64,000 nt of DNA. It comes from Streptomyces sp. ISL-98. GTDB lineage: Bacteria > Actinomycetota > Actinomycetes > Streptomycetales > Streptomycetaceae. Position 1 is the first letter of the stretch. Each line of letters opens with the position of its first letter. The notes under the pieces were generated by a model. That model was not told where the DNA came from and did not search any database. It saw only the letters and a list, made by a program, of their open reading frames with translations. The stretch is from the NCBI RefSeq assembly GCF_018614055.1, contig NZ_JAGGPB010000068.1, forward strand, positions 35,878 to 99,877, written 5' to 3'. Shown here one piece after another: positions 31,683 to 40,678 of this stretch. The position numbers were made by a program, and so were the translations under genes.

Positions 31683-32961
31683 CTTCCTTCGAGGCGACGG
31701 GATTCGAGGCGACGGGAGAGGAGGGGGACGGAACAAGGGCCTCCCCCTCCGACTCCTCCTCCGGCAGGCTCCGCATCAGTAGCCAGTACCCCAGCGCCGC
31801 CCCCGTCCCCAGCACCGCGCACACGCCCCACAGCCAGTCCGCCCCCAAGCGGTCGATGACGAAGCCCGACATCAGCGGGGCGACCAGCGCCGCCGCCGAC
31901 CAGGACAGGGTGTACATCCCCTGGTAGCGGCCGCGTCCGTGCACCGGCGAAAGCCGCACGACGAGCCCGGTCTGGGTCGGCGCGTTCACGATCTCGGCCA
32001 GCGTCCATACGCACACCGTCAGCGCGTACACCGCGATCGACCCGGCGAAGGCGGTGAGCCCGAAGCCGTACCCCGCCACCACGGCCGAGATGATCAGCAG
32101 CTTCCGCGGATCCCGATGCTCTATGAAACGCGTCACGGGGATCTGCAGCACCACGATGAGCACGCCATTGACCGCGATCGCCAAGCCGAAGTCCGCCGCC
32201 GAGAATCCCGCCTCGCCCATCGCCACCGGCAGCCCCACATGAGCCTGCATAAAGATCAGCGCGATCAGGAACGACAGACCCACGACACCCATGAAGCGCC
32301 GGTCGCGCAGCACCGTCCCGAGCCCGACCTCCGGCTCGGCCTTCGCCCCCGCCGAGGTATCCCGTACGGGCCGCGTTTCCGCCACCTTGACGAAGACCAG
32401 CACCGCACACGCCAGGGTCAGCGCGGCCTCGCCCAGGAAGCCCGCGAGATAGCTGTACTCGGCGATGAAGCCCGCCGCGGCCGAGGAGATGGCGAACCCG
32501 AGATTGATCGCCCAGTAGTTCAGCGAGAACGCCCTCACCCGGTCCTCGGGCTTCACAATGTCCGCCATCATCGCCTGCACGGCGGGCCGTGACGCATTGC
32601 TCGCCATACCCACCAGGAAGGCGACCGCGGCGATCGCCATCGGATCGGTCATGAAGCCGAGCAGTGCCACCGAGAGCGCGGTCGACACCTGCGCGATCAT
32701 CAGGGTCGGCCGACGCCCGAGCCGGTCGGTCATCACGCCCGCGCCGAGCGAGGAGACGACCCCGCCGAGCCCGTGGAGCGCCGCGACGAGACCGGCGTAC
32801 GAAGCCGAATACCCCCGCTCCACGGTCAGGTACAGCGCCAGGAACGTAGCGACAAACGCGCCGATCCGGTTGATGAGGGACGAAGTCCACAGCCACCAGA
32901 ACTCGCGGGGCAGACCCGAGACGCTCTCTCGTGCGGCCCGTCTGAGACTGGCGACAGACAT
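31672..32961 (-). CDS. MFS transporter
   Basis: 429 aa from ATG 32961 (GGGGGAAC ribosome site). About 12 hydrophobic segments and the MFS motif A loop GVMTDRLGRRPTLMI. A second cytoplasmic loop holds RDRRFMGVVG. Sequence resembles DHA1-type drug or metabolite efflux, but the substrate is unknown. It converges with the 31455-31682 frame. Confidence 0.88.
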   Translation of the reverse strand: MSVASLRRAARESVSGLPREFWWLWTSSLINRIGAFVATFLALYLTVERGYSASYAGLVAALHGLGGVVSSLGAGVMTDRLGRRPTLMIAQVSTALSVALLGFMTDPMAIAAVAFLVGMASNASRPAVQAMMADIVKPEDRVRAFSLNYWAINLGFAISSAAAGFIAEYSYLAGFLGEAALTLACAVLVFVKVAETRPVRDTSAGAKAEPEVGLGTVLRDRRFMGVVGLSFLIALIFMQAHVGLPVAMGEAGFSAADFGLAIAVNGVLIVVLQIPVTRFIEHRDPRKLLIISAVVAGYGFGLTAFAGSIAVYALTVCVWTLAEIVNAPTQTGLVVRLSPVHGRGRYQGMYTLSWSAAALVAPLMSGFVIDRLGADWLWGVCAVLGTGAALGYWLLMRSLPEEESEGEALVPSPSSPVASNPVASKEVSA

Positions 32962-33080
32962 GGCGGTTCCCCCGGTTTGTAAGTGGCGTGGCAAGCATCC
33001 GCAAGTTACCCACCGCCACTTCTCGCCCGCCAGTCAATTGACGGCAACCGTCAAGCGTCGACCGCCCACAAGAGGTCGAT

Positions 33081-33086
33081 TAGGCT
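33081..33086 (+). promoter_or_regulatory. -10 box for leaderless gpmA
   Basis: TAGGCT, 7 nt before the ATG. A partial -35 (GTCGAC, 33058-33063) is 17 nt upstream. Confidence 0.45.
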
Positions 33087-33093
33087 CGTCCGC

Positions 33094-33855
33094 ATGGCCG
33101 AAGCACCGTACAAGCTGATCCTCCTCCGCCACGGCGAGAGCGAATGGAACGCGAAGAACCTGTTCACCGGATGGGTGGACGTCAACCTCACCGAGAAGGG
33201 CGAGAAGGAGGCGGTGCGCGGCGGTGAGCTGCTCAAGGACGCCGGCCTGCTGCCCGACGTACTGCACACCTCGCTCCAGAAGCGCGCCATCCGCACCGCC
33301 CAGCTCTCGCTGGAGGCCGCGGACCGCCACTGGATCCCCGTCCATCGCTCCTGGCGCCTGAACGAGCGGCACTACGGCGCGCTCCAGGGCAAGGACAAGG
33401 CGCAGACCCTCGCCGAGTTCGGCGAGGAGCAGTTCATGCTGTGGCGCCGCTCGTACGACACCCCGCCGCCGGTCCTCGAGGACGGCACGGAGTTCTCGCA
33501 GAGCGACGACCCGCGCTACGCGACGATCCCGAGCGAGCTGCGCCCCCGCACCGAGTGCCTCAAGGACGTCGTCGAGCGCATGCTGCCGTACTGGTACGAC
33601 GGCATCGTCCCCGACCTGCTGGCCGGCCGCACCGTCCTGGTCGCCGCCCACGGCAACTCCCTGCGCGGCCTGGTGAAGCACCTCGACGGCATCTCCGACG
33701 AGGCCATCACCGGCCTGAACATCCCGACCGGCATCCCGCTCTACTACGAGCTCGACGCCGACTTCCGCCCGGTCACCCCGGGCGGCAAGTACCTCGACCC
33801 GGAGGCCGCGAAGGCCGCCATCGAGGCCGTGAAGAACCAGGGCAAGAAGAAGTAA
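33094..33855 (+). CDS. gpmA: 2,3-bisphosphoglycerate-dependent phosphoglycerate mutase
   Basis: 253 aa. Glycolytic interconversion of 3- and 2-phosphoglycerate. Catalytic His in LRHGESEWN, second His in AAHGNSLRGL, and LNERHYGALQGK. No ribosome site; TAGGCT (33081-33086) is 7 nt before ATG 33094, so the mRNA is probably leaderless. A strong terminator follows. Confidence 0.94.
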   Translation: MAEAPYKLILLRHGESEWNAKNLFTGWVDVNLTEKGEKEAVRGGELLKDAGLLPDVLHTSLQKRAIRTAQLSLEAADRHWIPVHRSWRLNERHYGALQGKDKAQTLAEFGEEQFMLWRRSYDTPPPVLEDGTEFSQSDDPRYATIPSELRPRTECLKDVVERMLPYWYDGIVPDLLAGRTVLVAAHGNSLRGLVKHLDGISDEAITGLNIPTGIPLYYELDADFRPVTPGGKYLDPEAAKAAIEAVKNQGKKK

Positions 33856-33864
33856 GCACCGCAA

Positions 33865-33908
33865 ACGGAAGGGCCCCGTCCGAAAGATCGGACGGGGCCC
33901 TTTTCCGT
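33865..33908 (+). terminator. Strong intrinsic terminator after gpmA
   Basis: Perfect 12-bp stem GGGCCCCGTCCG (33871-33882) and its complement (33889-33900) around AAAGAT, followed by TTTT. Flanking ACGGAA/TTTTCCGT extends the stem. Confidence 0.88.
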
Positions 33909-33918
33909 TTACGTACGG

Positions 33919-34083
33919 TCAGGCGCAGCAGCCACCACATCGGCACGGCGCACCCGACTGGCAGCCGCAGCCGCAGCCCGAGCCGCAGCCGCAGGCACCG
34001 AGGATGGGCAGGGTAGGCAGGAGGGTGACTTCGACGTGCGGTTCCTGCGTGGGCGTGGGCGTGGGCGTGGGGGAATCGGCCAT
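33919..34083 (-). CDS. 54-aa Cys-rich mini-protein
   Basis: ATG 34083 follows a strong GAGGAGG. The first half is a Thr/Pro repeat then VEVTLLPTLPILGA; the second half carries nine Cys in 27 residues (CGCGSGCGCGCQSGAPCRCG then GCCA). Conserved in related streptomycetes from memory. It could bind metal, or be a peptide precursor with a leader-like N-terminus; neither is shown. It sits alone between gpmA's terminator and phoU. Confidence 0.72.
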   Translation of the reverse strand: MADSPTPTPTPTQEPHVEVTLLPTLPILGACGCGSGCGCGCQSGAPCRCGGCCA

Positions 34084-34202
34084 GGGGTTCCTCCTCGAAG
34101 AGGTACGCGGCGTACTCCTGTTGCCCATTCCATGCCCATTCCGGCGGGCGCATCAACGGCGCACACGCGCAATGACGCGTTACGCCCTTGGATGGGCCGT
34201 TA

Positions 34203-34393
34203 CTCAGGCCCCTTCGGCCGGTGCCGCGGCCGCCGCCTGGATCTCGTCCGCGACCCCTTCCTCATGCGTCCCTCGCACTGTTCGGCGCCGTGGGCGCCTC
34301 GCAGGCTTCGGGGCGCTGCGCCGGACTCCGTCCGTCGGGCCGTGTGGCTCAGGCCCCTTCGGCCGGTGCCGCGGCCGCCGCCTGGATCTCGTC
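34203..34393. repeat. 46-bp direct repeat: duplicated 3' end of phoU
   Basis: 34203-34248 is identical to 34348-34393, the latter being the last 15 codons plus stop of phoU (reverse strand). The copies are 145 bp apart and the intervening sequence is unrelated. The outer copy keeps an open C-terminal frame (ADEIQAAAAAPAEGA). A past partial duplication of the phoU end is the simplest reading. Confidence 0.88.
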
Positions 34394-35032
34394 GGCGTAC
34401 TCACCCGTCACCAGGTACACCACCCGCTTCGCGACCGACACCGCGTGGTCGGCGAAGCGCTCGTAGTAGCGGCCGAGCAGCGTGACGTCGACCGCCGTCT
34501 CGATGCCGTGCTTCCAGCGGTCGTCCATCAGGTGCTGGAACAGCGTGCGGTGCAGCAGGTCCATCTCGTCGTCGTCCTGCTCCAGCTGGAGCGCCAGGTC
34601 GACGTCCTTCGTGATGATGACCTCCGCCGCCTTCGCCATCAGGCGCTGCGCGAGCTGGCCCATCTCCAGGATGGTCGCGTGCAGGTCGTTCGGCACTGCC
34701 GTGGCCGGGAAGCGCAGCCGGGCGAGCTTCGCCACGTGCTGGGCCAGGTCGCCGGAGCGCTCCAGGTCGGCGCTCATCCGCAGCGACGTGACAACGATCC
34801 GCAGATCCGTCGCCACCGGCTGCTGGCGGGCCAGCAGTGCTATCGCTCGGGCCTCCAGGTCGTGCTGCAGATCGTCGACCTTCTGGTCGCCGGCGATCAC
34901 GCTCTCGGCGAGCTTGAGGTCGGCGTCGAGCATGGATGTGGTGGCCCGCCCGATCGCCGAACCGACGAGCCGGGCCATCTCGACCAGGCCTTCGCCGATC
35001 GAGTCAAGTTCCTCGTGGTACGCGTCGCGCAT
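34349..35032 (-). CDS. phoU: PhoU, phosphate-signalling regulator
   Basis: 227 aa helical bundle with two PhoU repeats (MRDAYHEELDSIGEGLVEMA; DVTLLGRYYERFADHAVSVA containing the metal-binding E/D-x-x-D type motif). It mediates repression of the PhoR/PhoP system under phosphate sufficiency. Start ATG 35032. It is divergent from phoR; a PHO box lies between them, so PhoP regulates it. Confidence 0.94.
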   Translation of the reverse strand: MRDAYHEELDSIGEGLVEMARLVGSAIGRATTSMLDADLKLAESVIAGDQKVDDLQHDLEARAIALLARQQPVATDLRIVVTSLRMSADLERSGDLAQHVAKLARLRFPATAVPNDLHATILEMGQLAQRLMAKAAEVIITKDVDLALQLEQDDDEMDLLHRTLFQHLMDDRWKHGIETAVDVTLLGRYYERFADHAVSVAKRVVYLVTGEYADEIQAAAAAPAEGA

Positions 35033-35112
35033 GAAAGTCCCTCTCTCGTCCTTCTGAGGCCTCTGAACCCCACGCTCCCACGTTCTGTCCGTTACGCGTC
35101 CGTTTCCGGCAC

Positions 35113-35145
35113 CACAAGTGAACCAGCCCCATCCCCTCGGTGAAC
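35113..35145 (-). promoter_or_regulatory. PHO box (PhoP operator) between phoU and phoR
   Basis: Three consecutive 11-bp units on the minus strand: GTTCACCGAGG, GGATGGGGCTG and GTTCACTTGTG. Two match the GTTCACC direct-repeat consensus; the middle is degenerate. It lies 81 bp upstream of the phoU start. Confidence 0.82.
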
Positions 35146-35218
35146 TCTGAGCGACGAGTGTTCGAGCGGCCACCCGTTTGGCTGGGGGACTGTCCGAGAC
35201 CCCGCTTAACCTGGGTGC

Positions 35219-36487
35219 ATGGACGTGAACGCGGCAGTCGCCGCAGCAGCAGCGATCGCCGGTCTGTGCACCGGCGTGATCGCCGTGCTGACGTTCCGCT
35301 GGAGTGAGCGCGAGCAGGCCAGGCCCACCCGGTCCTCCCTGCGCCCCGACGTCAACGCCGTGCTGCCACCGGGCGTCGACACCGTGCTGTCCGTGCTGCG
35401 CTCCTCCGCCGTCGTACTGGACGAGAGCGACAGCGTCGTCAAGGCCAGCTCGGCGGCGTACGCCCTGGGGCTCGTCAGGGGCGGAAAACTGGCGGTCGAC
35501 CCCATGCTCCACATGGCCCGCGACACCCGCCGCGACGGTGAGATACGACAGGTCGAGCTGGACCTGCCACGCCGCGGCACAGGCCGGGGCGACGCCCTGG
35601 CCGTCTCCGCCCGCGTCGCCCCGCTCGGCTCCCGCCTGGTGCTGCTGCTGGTGGAGGACCTCACCGAGGCCCGCCGCATAGAAGCGGTACGGCGCGACTT
35701 CGTCGCGAACGTCAGCCACGAGCTCAAGACCCCCACCGGCGCGCTCTCGCTGCTCTCGGAGGCCGTCATGGACGCCTCCGACGACCCCGAGGCGGTCACC
35801 CGTTTCGCGGGCCGCATGCAGATCGAGGCGACCCGCCTCACCAACCTGGTCCAGGAGCTCATCGACCTCTCCCGGGTCCAGAACGACGACCCGCTGGAGG
35901 ACGCGGAGCCGGTCCGCGTGGACGAACTGGTCGCCGAGGCGATCGACCGCACCCGCCACGCCGCGTCCACCAAGAACATCACGATGGCCGCAGGCGGCAC
36001 CGCGGACCTGCACATCTGGGGCAACCGCGGCCAGCTCGCCGCCGCACTCGGCAATCTCGTCGAGAACGCCGTCAACTACAGCCCGGCCCGCACCCGGGTC
36101 GGGATAGCCGCCCGCCGGGTCTCCGCGCCCGGCGGCGACCTGATCGAGATCGCCGTGACCGACCAGGGCATCGGAATCTCCGAGAAGGACCGCGAGCGCG
36201 TTTTCGAGCGCTTCTACCGCGTCGACCCCGCCCGCTCCCGGGCAACCGGCGGTACGGGACTCGGCCTCGCCATCGTCAAGCATGTGGCTGCCTCGCACGG
36301 CGGGGAAGTCACAGTGTGGAGCTCCGAGGGACAGGGCTCCACGTTCACCCTGCGGCTGCCCGAGGCAGCCGCACCGCGCGGCCGGTCGACGGCCGCCGCA
36401 CCGGACGACGGCGTCGATGAGGACGACGGCGGCCCGCACGAGACCACTGCACGCGAACCCATTCCTGCCCCGGAGGTCCTTCCGTGA
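35219..36487 (+). CDS. phoR: PhoR, phosphate sensor histidine kinase
   Basis: 422 aa. One N-terminal membrane helix (5-26), a PAS-like region (50-145), then HisKA with phospho-acceptor His167 (FVANVSHELKTP) and HATPase (N box NLVENAVNYSP, G1 DQGIGI, G2 GGTGLGLAI). TAACCT 6 nt before ATG 35219 suggests a leaderless start. It overlaps phoP by 4 bp. Confidence 0.93.
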   Translation: MDVNAAVAAAAAIAGLCTGVIAVLTFRWSEREQARPTRSSLRPDVNAVLPPGVDTVLSVLRSSAVVLDESDSVVKASSAAYALGLVRGGKLAVDPMLHMARDTRRDGEIRQVELDLPRRGTGRGDALAVSARVAPLGSRLVLLLVEDLTEARRIEAVRRDFVANVSHELKTPTGALSLLSEAVMDASDDPEAVTRFAGRMQIEATRLTNLVQELIDLSRVQNDDPLEDAEPVRVDELVAEAIDRTRHAASTKNITMAAGGTADLHIWGNRGQLAAALGNLVENAVNYSPARTRVGIAARRVSAPGGDLIEIAVTDQGIGISEKDRERVFERFYRVDPARSRATGGTGLGLAIVKHVAASHGGEVTVWSSEGQGSTFTLRLPEAAAPRGRSTAAAPDDGVDEDDGGPHETTAREPIPAPEVLP

Positions 36488-37164
36488 CCCGAGTGCTCGT
36501 CGTCGAGGATGAGGAATCCTTCAGCGACGCCCTGTCCTACATGCTGCGCAAGGAGGGTTTCGAGGTCGCCATCGCGGCCACGGGCCCCGACGGGCTCGAC
36601 GAGTTCGAGCGCAACGGCGCCGACCTCGTCCTGCTCGACCTCATGCTCCCGGGCCTGCCCGGCACCGAGGTCTGCCGCCAGCTGCGCAGCCATTCCAATG
36701 TTCCGGTCATCATGGTGACGGCCAAGGACAGCGAGATCGACAAGGTCGTGGGCCTGGAAATAGGAGCCGACGACTACGTCACGAAGCCCTTCTCCTCGCG
36801 GGAGCTGGTCGCCCGCATCCGCGCGGTCCTGCGCCGCCGCGGCGAGCCGGAGGAGGTCACGCCGGCGGCCCTGGAGGCGGGCCCGGTGCGGATGGACGTC
36901 GACCGCCACGTGGTCACGGTGGGCGGCGGCAAGGTCGACCTCCCGCTGAAGGAGTTCGACCTCCTGGAGATGCTCCTGCGCAACGCGGGCAGAGTCCTCA
37001 CCCGCATGCAGCTGATCGACCGCGTCTGGGGCGCGGACTACGTGGGCGACACGAAGACGCTGGACGTCCACGTGAAGCGCCTGCGCGCCAAGATCGAACC
37101 CGACCCGGGCGCTCCGCGCTACCTGGTGACGGTGCGAGGCCTGGGCTACAAGTTCGAGCCGTAA
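36484..37164 (+). CDS. phoP: PhoP, phosphate response regulator
   Basis: 226 aa OmpR-type regulator. Receiver with Asp52 (DLVLLDLMLPG) and Lys in VTKPF; winged helix with PLKEFDLLEMLLRNAGRVLTR and TLDVHVKRLRAKIE. GTG 36484 overlaps phoR's stop. It activates pho genes, and in Streptomyces also cross-talks with GlnR, whose gene is at the window's start. Confidence 0.94.
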   Translation: MTRVLVVEDEESFSDALSYMLRKEGFEVAIAATGPDGLDEFERNGADLVLLDLMLPGLPGTEVCRQLRSHSNVPVIMVTAKDSEIDKVVGLEIGADDYVTKPFSSRELVARIRAVLRRRGEPEEVTPAALEAGPVRMDVDRHVVTVGGGKVDLPLKEFDLLEMLLRNAGRVLTRMQLIDRVWGADYVGDTKTLDVHVKRLRAKIEPDPGAPRYLVTVRGLGYKFEP

Positions 37165-37220
37165 ACCGACTCCGACCCTGAAAGCCGGACGGAGTCCGGA
37201 CGCGGCTTTGCACGGCCTGT

Positions 37221-37272
37221 ACGTAATGGGGGCGCCCCGCCGGAGATATCCGGCGGGGCGCCCCCATTACGT
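37221..37272. terminator. Bidirectional terminator between phoP and lipoprotein gene
   Basis: Perfect inverted repeat: 23-bp arms around AGATAT. It separates converging phoP and the minus-strand lipoprotein gene and should stop transcription from both. Confidence 0.88.
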
Positions 37273-37285
37273 ATGTGTACGGGCG

Positions 37286-37966
37286 TCAGTGCCCGGTTCC
37301 CGCGTCGTGCTCCTCGGCGGACCCCTCCGTCGGCGTCGAGGACGCCGAGTGGCCCTCGCCACCGGCAGGCGGCTCCGTCGGCGTCCCGGTCGGCGTGCCC
37401 GAGGGCGTCGCGGTTGCCGAGCCGGTCGGCGTGGCGGCCGGCGGCTTCGGCGCCTCGGACGGGCCGAAGCCCTTGAAGTAGTGCGTCGCCGGGGTCACGA
37501 AGGCCCGCAGTTCCACCGAACCCGTGGAGCTGAGCTCGAAGACCACGGGCTGCGCGTCGCCGTCCCTGGCGGCCTCGCGGCCCTTCTCGATCACGGCGGA
37601 GGCGTTGCCCTCGCCGCCGAGGAGGAGCGAGCCGCCCGCGGGCACGGTCACCGGGCCCGAGCCCTTGGCGGGCTTGAGCTTCACGGGTACGTCGGTGCCC
37701 GGCAGCTTGATGGACTCAAGGGTCTCGGCCTTGGTGCCGTTGTTGAACAGCTTCGCGGTGACGACCGCGGGCCCCTCGGCGTCGAGCTTCGGCTGAGTGA
37801 CGATCGCGGCGTTCTGGATCTTGATGTTGTCCACGGAGGTCGCCGCGTTGTCCGGCTTGACCCCCAGCGACTGTGCGTCGTTGCCCGCTCCGCAGGCGGC
37901 GAGCGAAGCGATCGAGAACACGATGGCGGTGGCGGCGAGGGCACCGCGTCGAAGGCTGCGGCTCAC
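37286..37966 (-). CDS. Secreted lipoprotein, DUF461-like
   Basis: 226 aa from ATG 37966. Lipobox SLAAC near residue 25 makes Cys25 the lipidated residue. Middle beta-rich region (DNIKIQNAAIVTQPKLDAEGPAVV; AKLFNNGTKAETLESIKLPG) resembles DUF461/PCuAC-like domains, which can bind copper. No Met/His cluster typical of CuA chaperones is obvious. The C-terminus is a Pro/Thr/Ser-rich linker. Confidence 0.78.
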   Translation of the reverse strand: MSRSLRRGALAATAIVFSIASLAACGAGNDAQSLGVKPDNAATSVDNIKIQNAAIVTQPKLDAEGPAVVTAKLFNNGTKAETLESIKLPGTDVPVKLKPAKGSGPVTVPAGGSLLLGGEGNASAVIEKGREAARDGDAQPVVFELSSTGSVELRAFVTPATHYFKGFGPSEAPKPPAATPTGSATATPSGTPTGTPTEPPAGGEGHSASSTPTEGSAEEHDAGTGH

Positions 37967-38567
37967 GGCGGCGGCATCTCCTCTTGACGGGGTCGAGCGG
38001 CGTTGAGCCGCCCAAGGGGTGTTTCGGCGCGCTTAGGTTACCGAGCCGTCGCCCGGCCCTTGCACCCGACCCGCCCCACCCGGCCCGTCCGTACAGGTCC
38101 TGCCCATGGACTTGTCGTAGTCCTGCCGTGGTCCTGTCCGCCCGTGCGGTCGGTTTCGTACGCCGTTCACATATCGCGGGGACGGCACGAGAGCGACCCG
38201 AGTGCGGATTATCCGTAAGGAATGTATGGGGGTACGGAGAATTGATCACGGCGGCCCCGTGATCAATTCTGGATTCGGGCCGAACGGGTGACCGATCTCC
38301 GAACGGAGTACTCGAAGTTCACCGCTTCGAACCCGGCAAAACGGGACGTTCGGTCCGTCATGAGGGGTTCGCGGTGCGTGTACCGTACGCGTTTCTCTCG
38401 CCCCGCGCAGCCGCTCCGACCTGCGAATACCCGCTTCCGGAAGCCCTGCGCAGCACGTTCCTGTTGCTGTTGTCAAGCCCCGAGATATGCCCTGACCTGC
38501 GGAAACGCCATTCAGAAGAAGCCTCATCCGTGTTACTCTGGATAGCCACGGAAGGGGTACCTGTCAC
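37967..38567. other. 601-bp intergenic region upstream of carD with a strong inverted repeat
   Basis: No supported gene. A perfect 13-bp-arm inverted repeat (GAATTGATCACGG and complement, spacer CGGCC) lies at 38239-38269; no U-tract follows on either strand, so it may be an operator. A candidate -10 (TACTCT, about 38533) and a GGAAGGGG ribosome site (about 38549) precede carD. Confidence 0.6.
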
Positions 38568-39050
38568 ATGACGTTCAAGGTTGGCGACACCGTGGTCTAT
38601 CCCCATCACGGGGCCGCGCTGATCGAGGCTATCGAAACTCGCCAGATCAAAGGCGTGGACAAGACCTACTTGGTGCTCAAGGTCGCCCAGGGTGACTTGA
38701 CTGTTCGTGTGCCTGCGGACAATGCGGAGTTCGTCGGTGTACGCGATGTAGTCGGTCAGGAAGGGCTCGACCGGGTCTTCGAGGTGCTGCGCGCACCGTA
38801 TGCCGAAGAGCCGACGAACTGGTCCCGACGCTACAAGGCAAATCTCGAGAAGCTTGCCTCGGGCGATGTCATCAAGGTTGCCGAGGTAGTGCGCGACCTG
38901 TGGCGTCGTGAGCGTGAGCGCGGTCTCTCCGCAGGTGAGAAGCGCATGCTCGCCAAAGCGCGCCAGATCCTGGTGAGCGAGCTCGCACTCGCGGAGAACA
39001 CCAATGAAGACAAGGCCGAGGCTCTGCTCGACGAGGTCCTCGCGTCCTGA
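38568..39050 (+). CDS. carD: CarD-family RNA polymerase-binding regulator
   Basis: 160 aa. N-terminal RNA polymerase-interacting Tudor-like domain (MTFKVGDTVVYPHHGAALIE) and a C-terminal helical DNA-contact domain with WSRRYKANLEKLASG and VVRDLWRRERERGLS. CarD stabilises open complexes at rRNA and other promoters. ATG 38568 follows GGAAGGGG. It precedes ispD-ispF as in most actinobacteria. Confidence 0.94.
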   Translation: MTFKVGDTVVYPHHGAALIEAIETRQIKGVDKTYLVLKVAQGDLTVRVPADNAEFVGVRDVVGQEGLDRVFEVLRAPYAEEPTNWSRRYKANLEKLASGDVIKVAEVVRDLWRRERERGLSAGEKRMLAKARQILVSELALAENTNEDKAEALLDEVLAS

Positions 39051-39341
39051 CTCCGGGTCCGGGGGCGCTCCCCTGACACGCAGTGATTTGATGCCGTGGT
39101 GCCCGCTGACAAGGCCGTCCAGCCTTTGTCGCCGGGCACTGCGGCATCTCTCCGTTCACCCCGAGGTACCCCTGATGAAGCTCTGGCGTGCCGGGCCCGG
39201 GCAGCTGGCTCGACCAGTCGTCACGGAAGGGGCCGGTCAAGGCGTCGCGCCCGGCACGCTGTGGCCATACCCACCTCGGGCGCGGACACAAACCTGGCGG
39301 AGCCAACCCGTCCCCGAAGCCAGTCGGCCCCGGAGCTACCG

Positions 39342-40097
39342 ATGACAGACGTACCGCGCCCCACTCCCTCTCCCCGCACCGCCGCCGTGATCCCGGCGGC
39401 CGGCCGCGGCGTACGGCTCGGCCCGGGCGCCCCCAAAGCGCTCCGCATGCTGAGCGGCACCCCGATGCTGATCCACGCGGTACGCGCCATGGCCAACTCC
39501 AGGGCCGTCTCCCTCGTCGTCGTGGTGGCCCCACCGGACGACGCCGTCGAGGTCAAGAACCTCCTCGACGAACACGCCCTGCCCGAGCGGACCGACTTCC
39601 TCGTCGTACCGGGCGGCGACACTCGCCAGGAGTCGGTGCGCCTCGGCCTCGACGCACTGCCCCCGGGCATCACCACCGTCCTCGTGCACGACGCGGCCCG
39701 CCCGCTCGTGCCCGTAGACACGGTCGACGCGGTCATCGAAGCCGTACGGGACGGAGCGCCCGCCGTCGTACCGGCCCTGCCGCTCGCCGACACCGTCAAG
39801 CAGGTCGAGCCCCGGGAGAAGGGCGAGCCCGAGCCGGTCGTCGCCACCCCCGAGCGGGCGCTGCTGCGCGCCGTACAGACCCCGCAGGGCTTCGACCGGG
39901 CCACCCTCGTCCGCGCGCACCAGGCGATCGCGCCGAACGGCGAAGGAGCGACGGACTGCGCGGGCATGGTCGAACAGCTCGGCGTGCAGGTCGTGGTCGT
40001 ACCCGGCCACGAAGAGGCATTCAAGGTGACCCGGCCCCTGGACCTCGTCCTGGCCGAGGCAGTACTCGCCCGCAGGAGGGCCAACGATGGCTTCTGA
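39342..40097 (+). CDS. ispD: 2-C-methyl-D-erythritol 4-phosphate cytidylyltransferase
   Basis: 251 aa, MEP pathway step 3. N-terminal nucleotide-binding motif AAVIPAAGRGVRLGPGAPKAL; VHDAARPLVP; TPQGFDR. Start ATG 39342 chosen because the preceding in-frame region is non-conserved. It overlaps ispF by 11 bp. Confidence 0.94.
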   Translation: MTDVPRPTPSPRTAAVIPAAGRGVRLGPGAPKALRMLSGTPMLIHAVRAMANSRAVSLVVVVAPPDDAVEVKNLLDEHALPERTDFLVVPGGDTRQESVRLGLDALPPGITTVLVHDAARPLVPVDTVDAVIEAVRDGAPAVVPALPLADTVKQVEPREKGEPEPVVATPERALLRAVQTPQGFDRATLVRAHQAIAPNGEGATDCAGMVEQLGVQVVVVPGHEEAFKVTRPLDLVLAEAVLARRRANDGF

Positions 40098-40605
40098 GAA
40101 CCACCGGGCCGAGATCCCGGCTCTCCCCCCGCTGCCCCTCGTCGGCATCGGCACCGACATTCACGCTTTCGAGGAGGGCCGCGAGCTCTGGTGCGGCGGC
40201 CTGCTCTGGGAGGGCGAGGGCCCCGGCCTGGCCGGCCACTCGGACGCCGACGTCGTCGCCCACGCCGCCTGCAACGCGCTCTTCTCCGCCGCCGGCCTCG
40301 GCGACCTCGGCGCCCACTTCGGCACCGGCCGCCCCGAGTGGTCCGGTGCGTCCGGCGTCACACTGCTGACCGAAGCCGCCCGGATCGTACGGGCCGAGGG
40401 TTTCGCGATCGGCAATGTCGCCGTCCAGGTCGTCGGCGTGCGCCCGAAGATCGGCAAGCGCCGCGACGAGGCGCAGAAGGTGCTTTCGGCCGCCGTCGGC
40501 GCCCCTGTCTCACTGTCCGCCGCCACCACCGACGGTCTCGGATTCACCGGCAGAGGTGAAGGGCTCGCGGCCATCGCCACGGCGCTGGTGGTCCGTACCG
40601 GTTGA
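40087..40605 (+). CDS. ispF: 2-C-methyl-D-erythritol 2,4-cyclodiphosphate synthase
   Basis: 172 aa, MEP pathway step 5. Metal ligands Asp and His in GTDIHAFEEGR, and HSDADVVAHA; SLSAATTDGLGFTGRGEG completes the family. ATG 40087 is inside the ispD end, indicating translational coupling. Confidence 0.95.
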   Translation: MASENHRAEIPALPPLPLVGIGTDIHAFEEGRELWCGGLLWEGEGPGLAGHSDADVVAHAACNALFSAAGLGDLGAHFGTGRPEWSGASGVTLLTEAARIVRAEGFAIGNVAVQVVGVRPKIGKRRDEAQKVLSAAVGAPVSLSAATTDGLGFTGRGEGLAAIATALVVRTG

Positions 40606-40666
40606 GTTTCCCCCACCGGGCCACCCGGGTATGAGAAAGGGTCGCAGGGCACTGTCGTGCGCCCAC

Positions 40667-40672
40667 TACCCT
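40667..40672 (+). promoter_or_regulatory. -10 box for leaderless cysS
   Basis: TACCCT, six bases before GTG 40679, no Shine-Dalgarno between. Confidence 0.42.
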
Positions 40673-40678
40673 GGTGTA

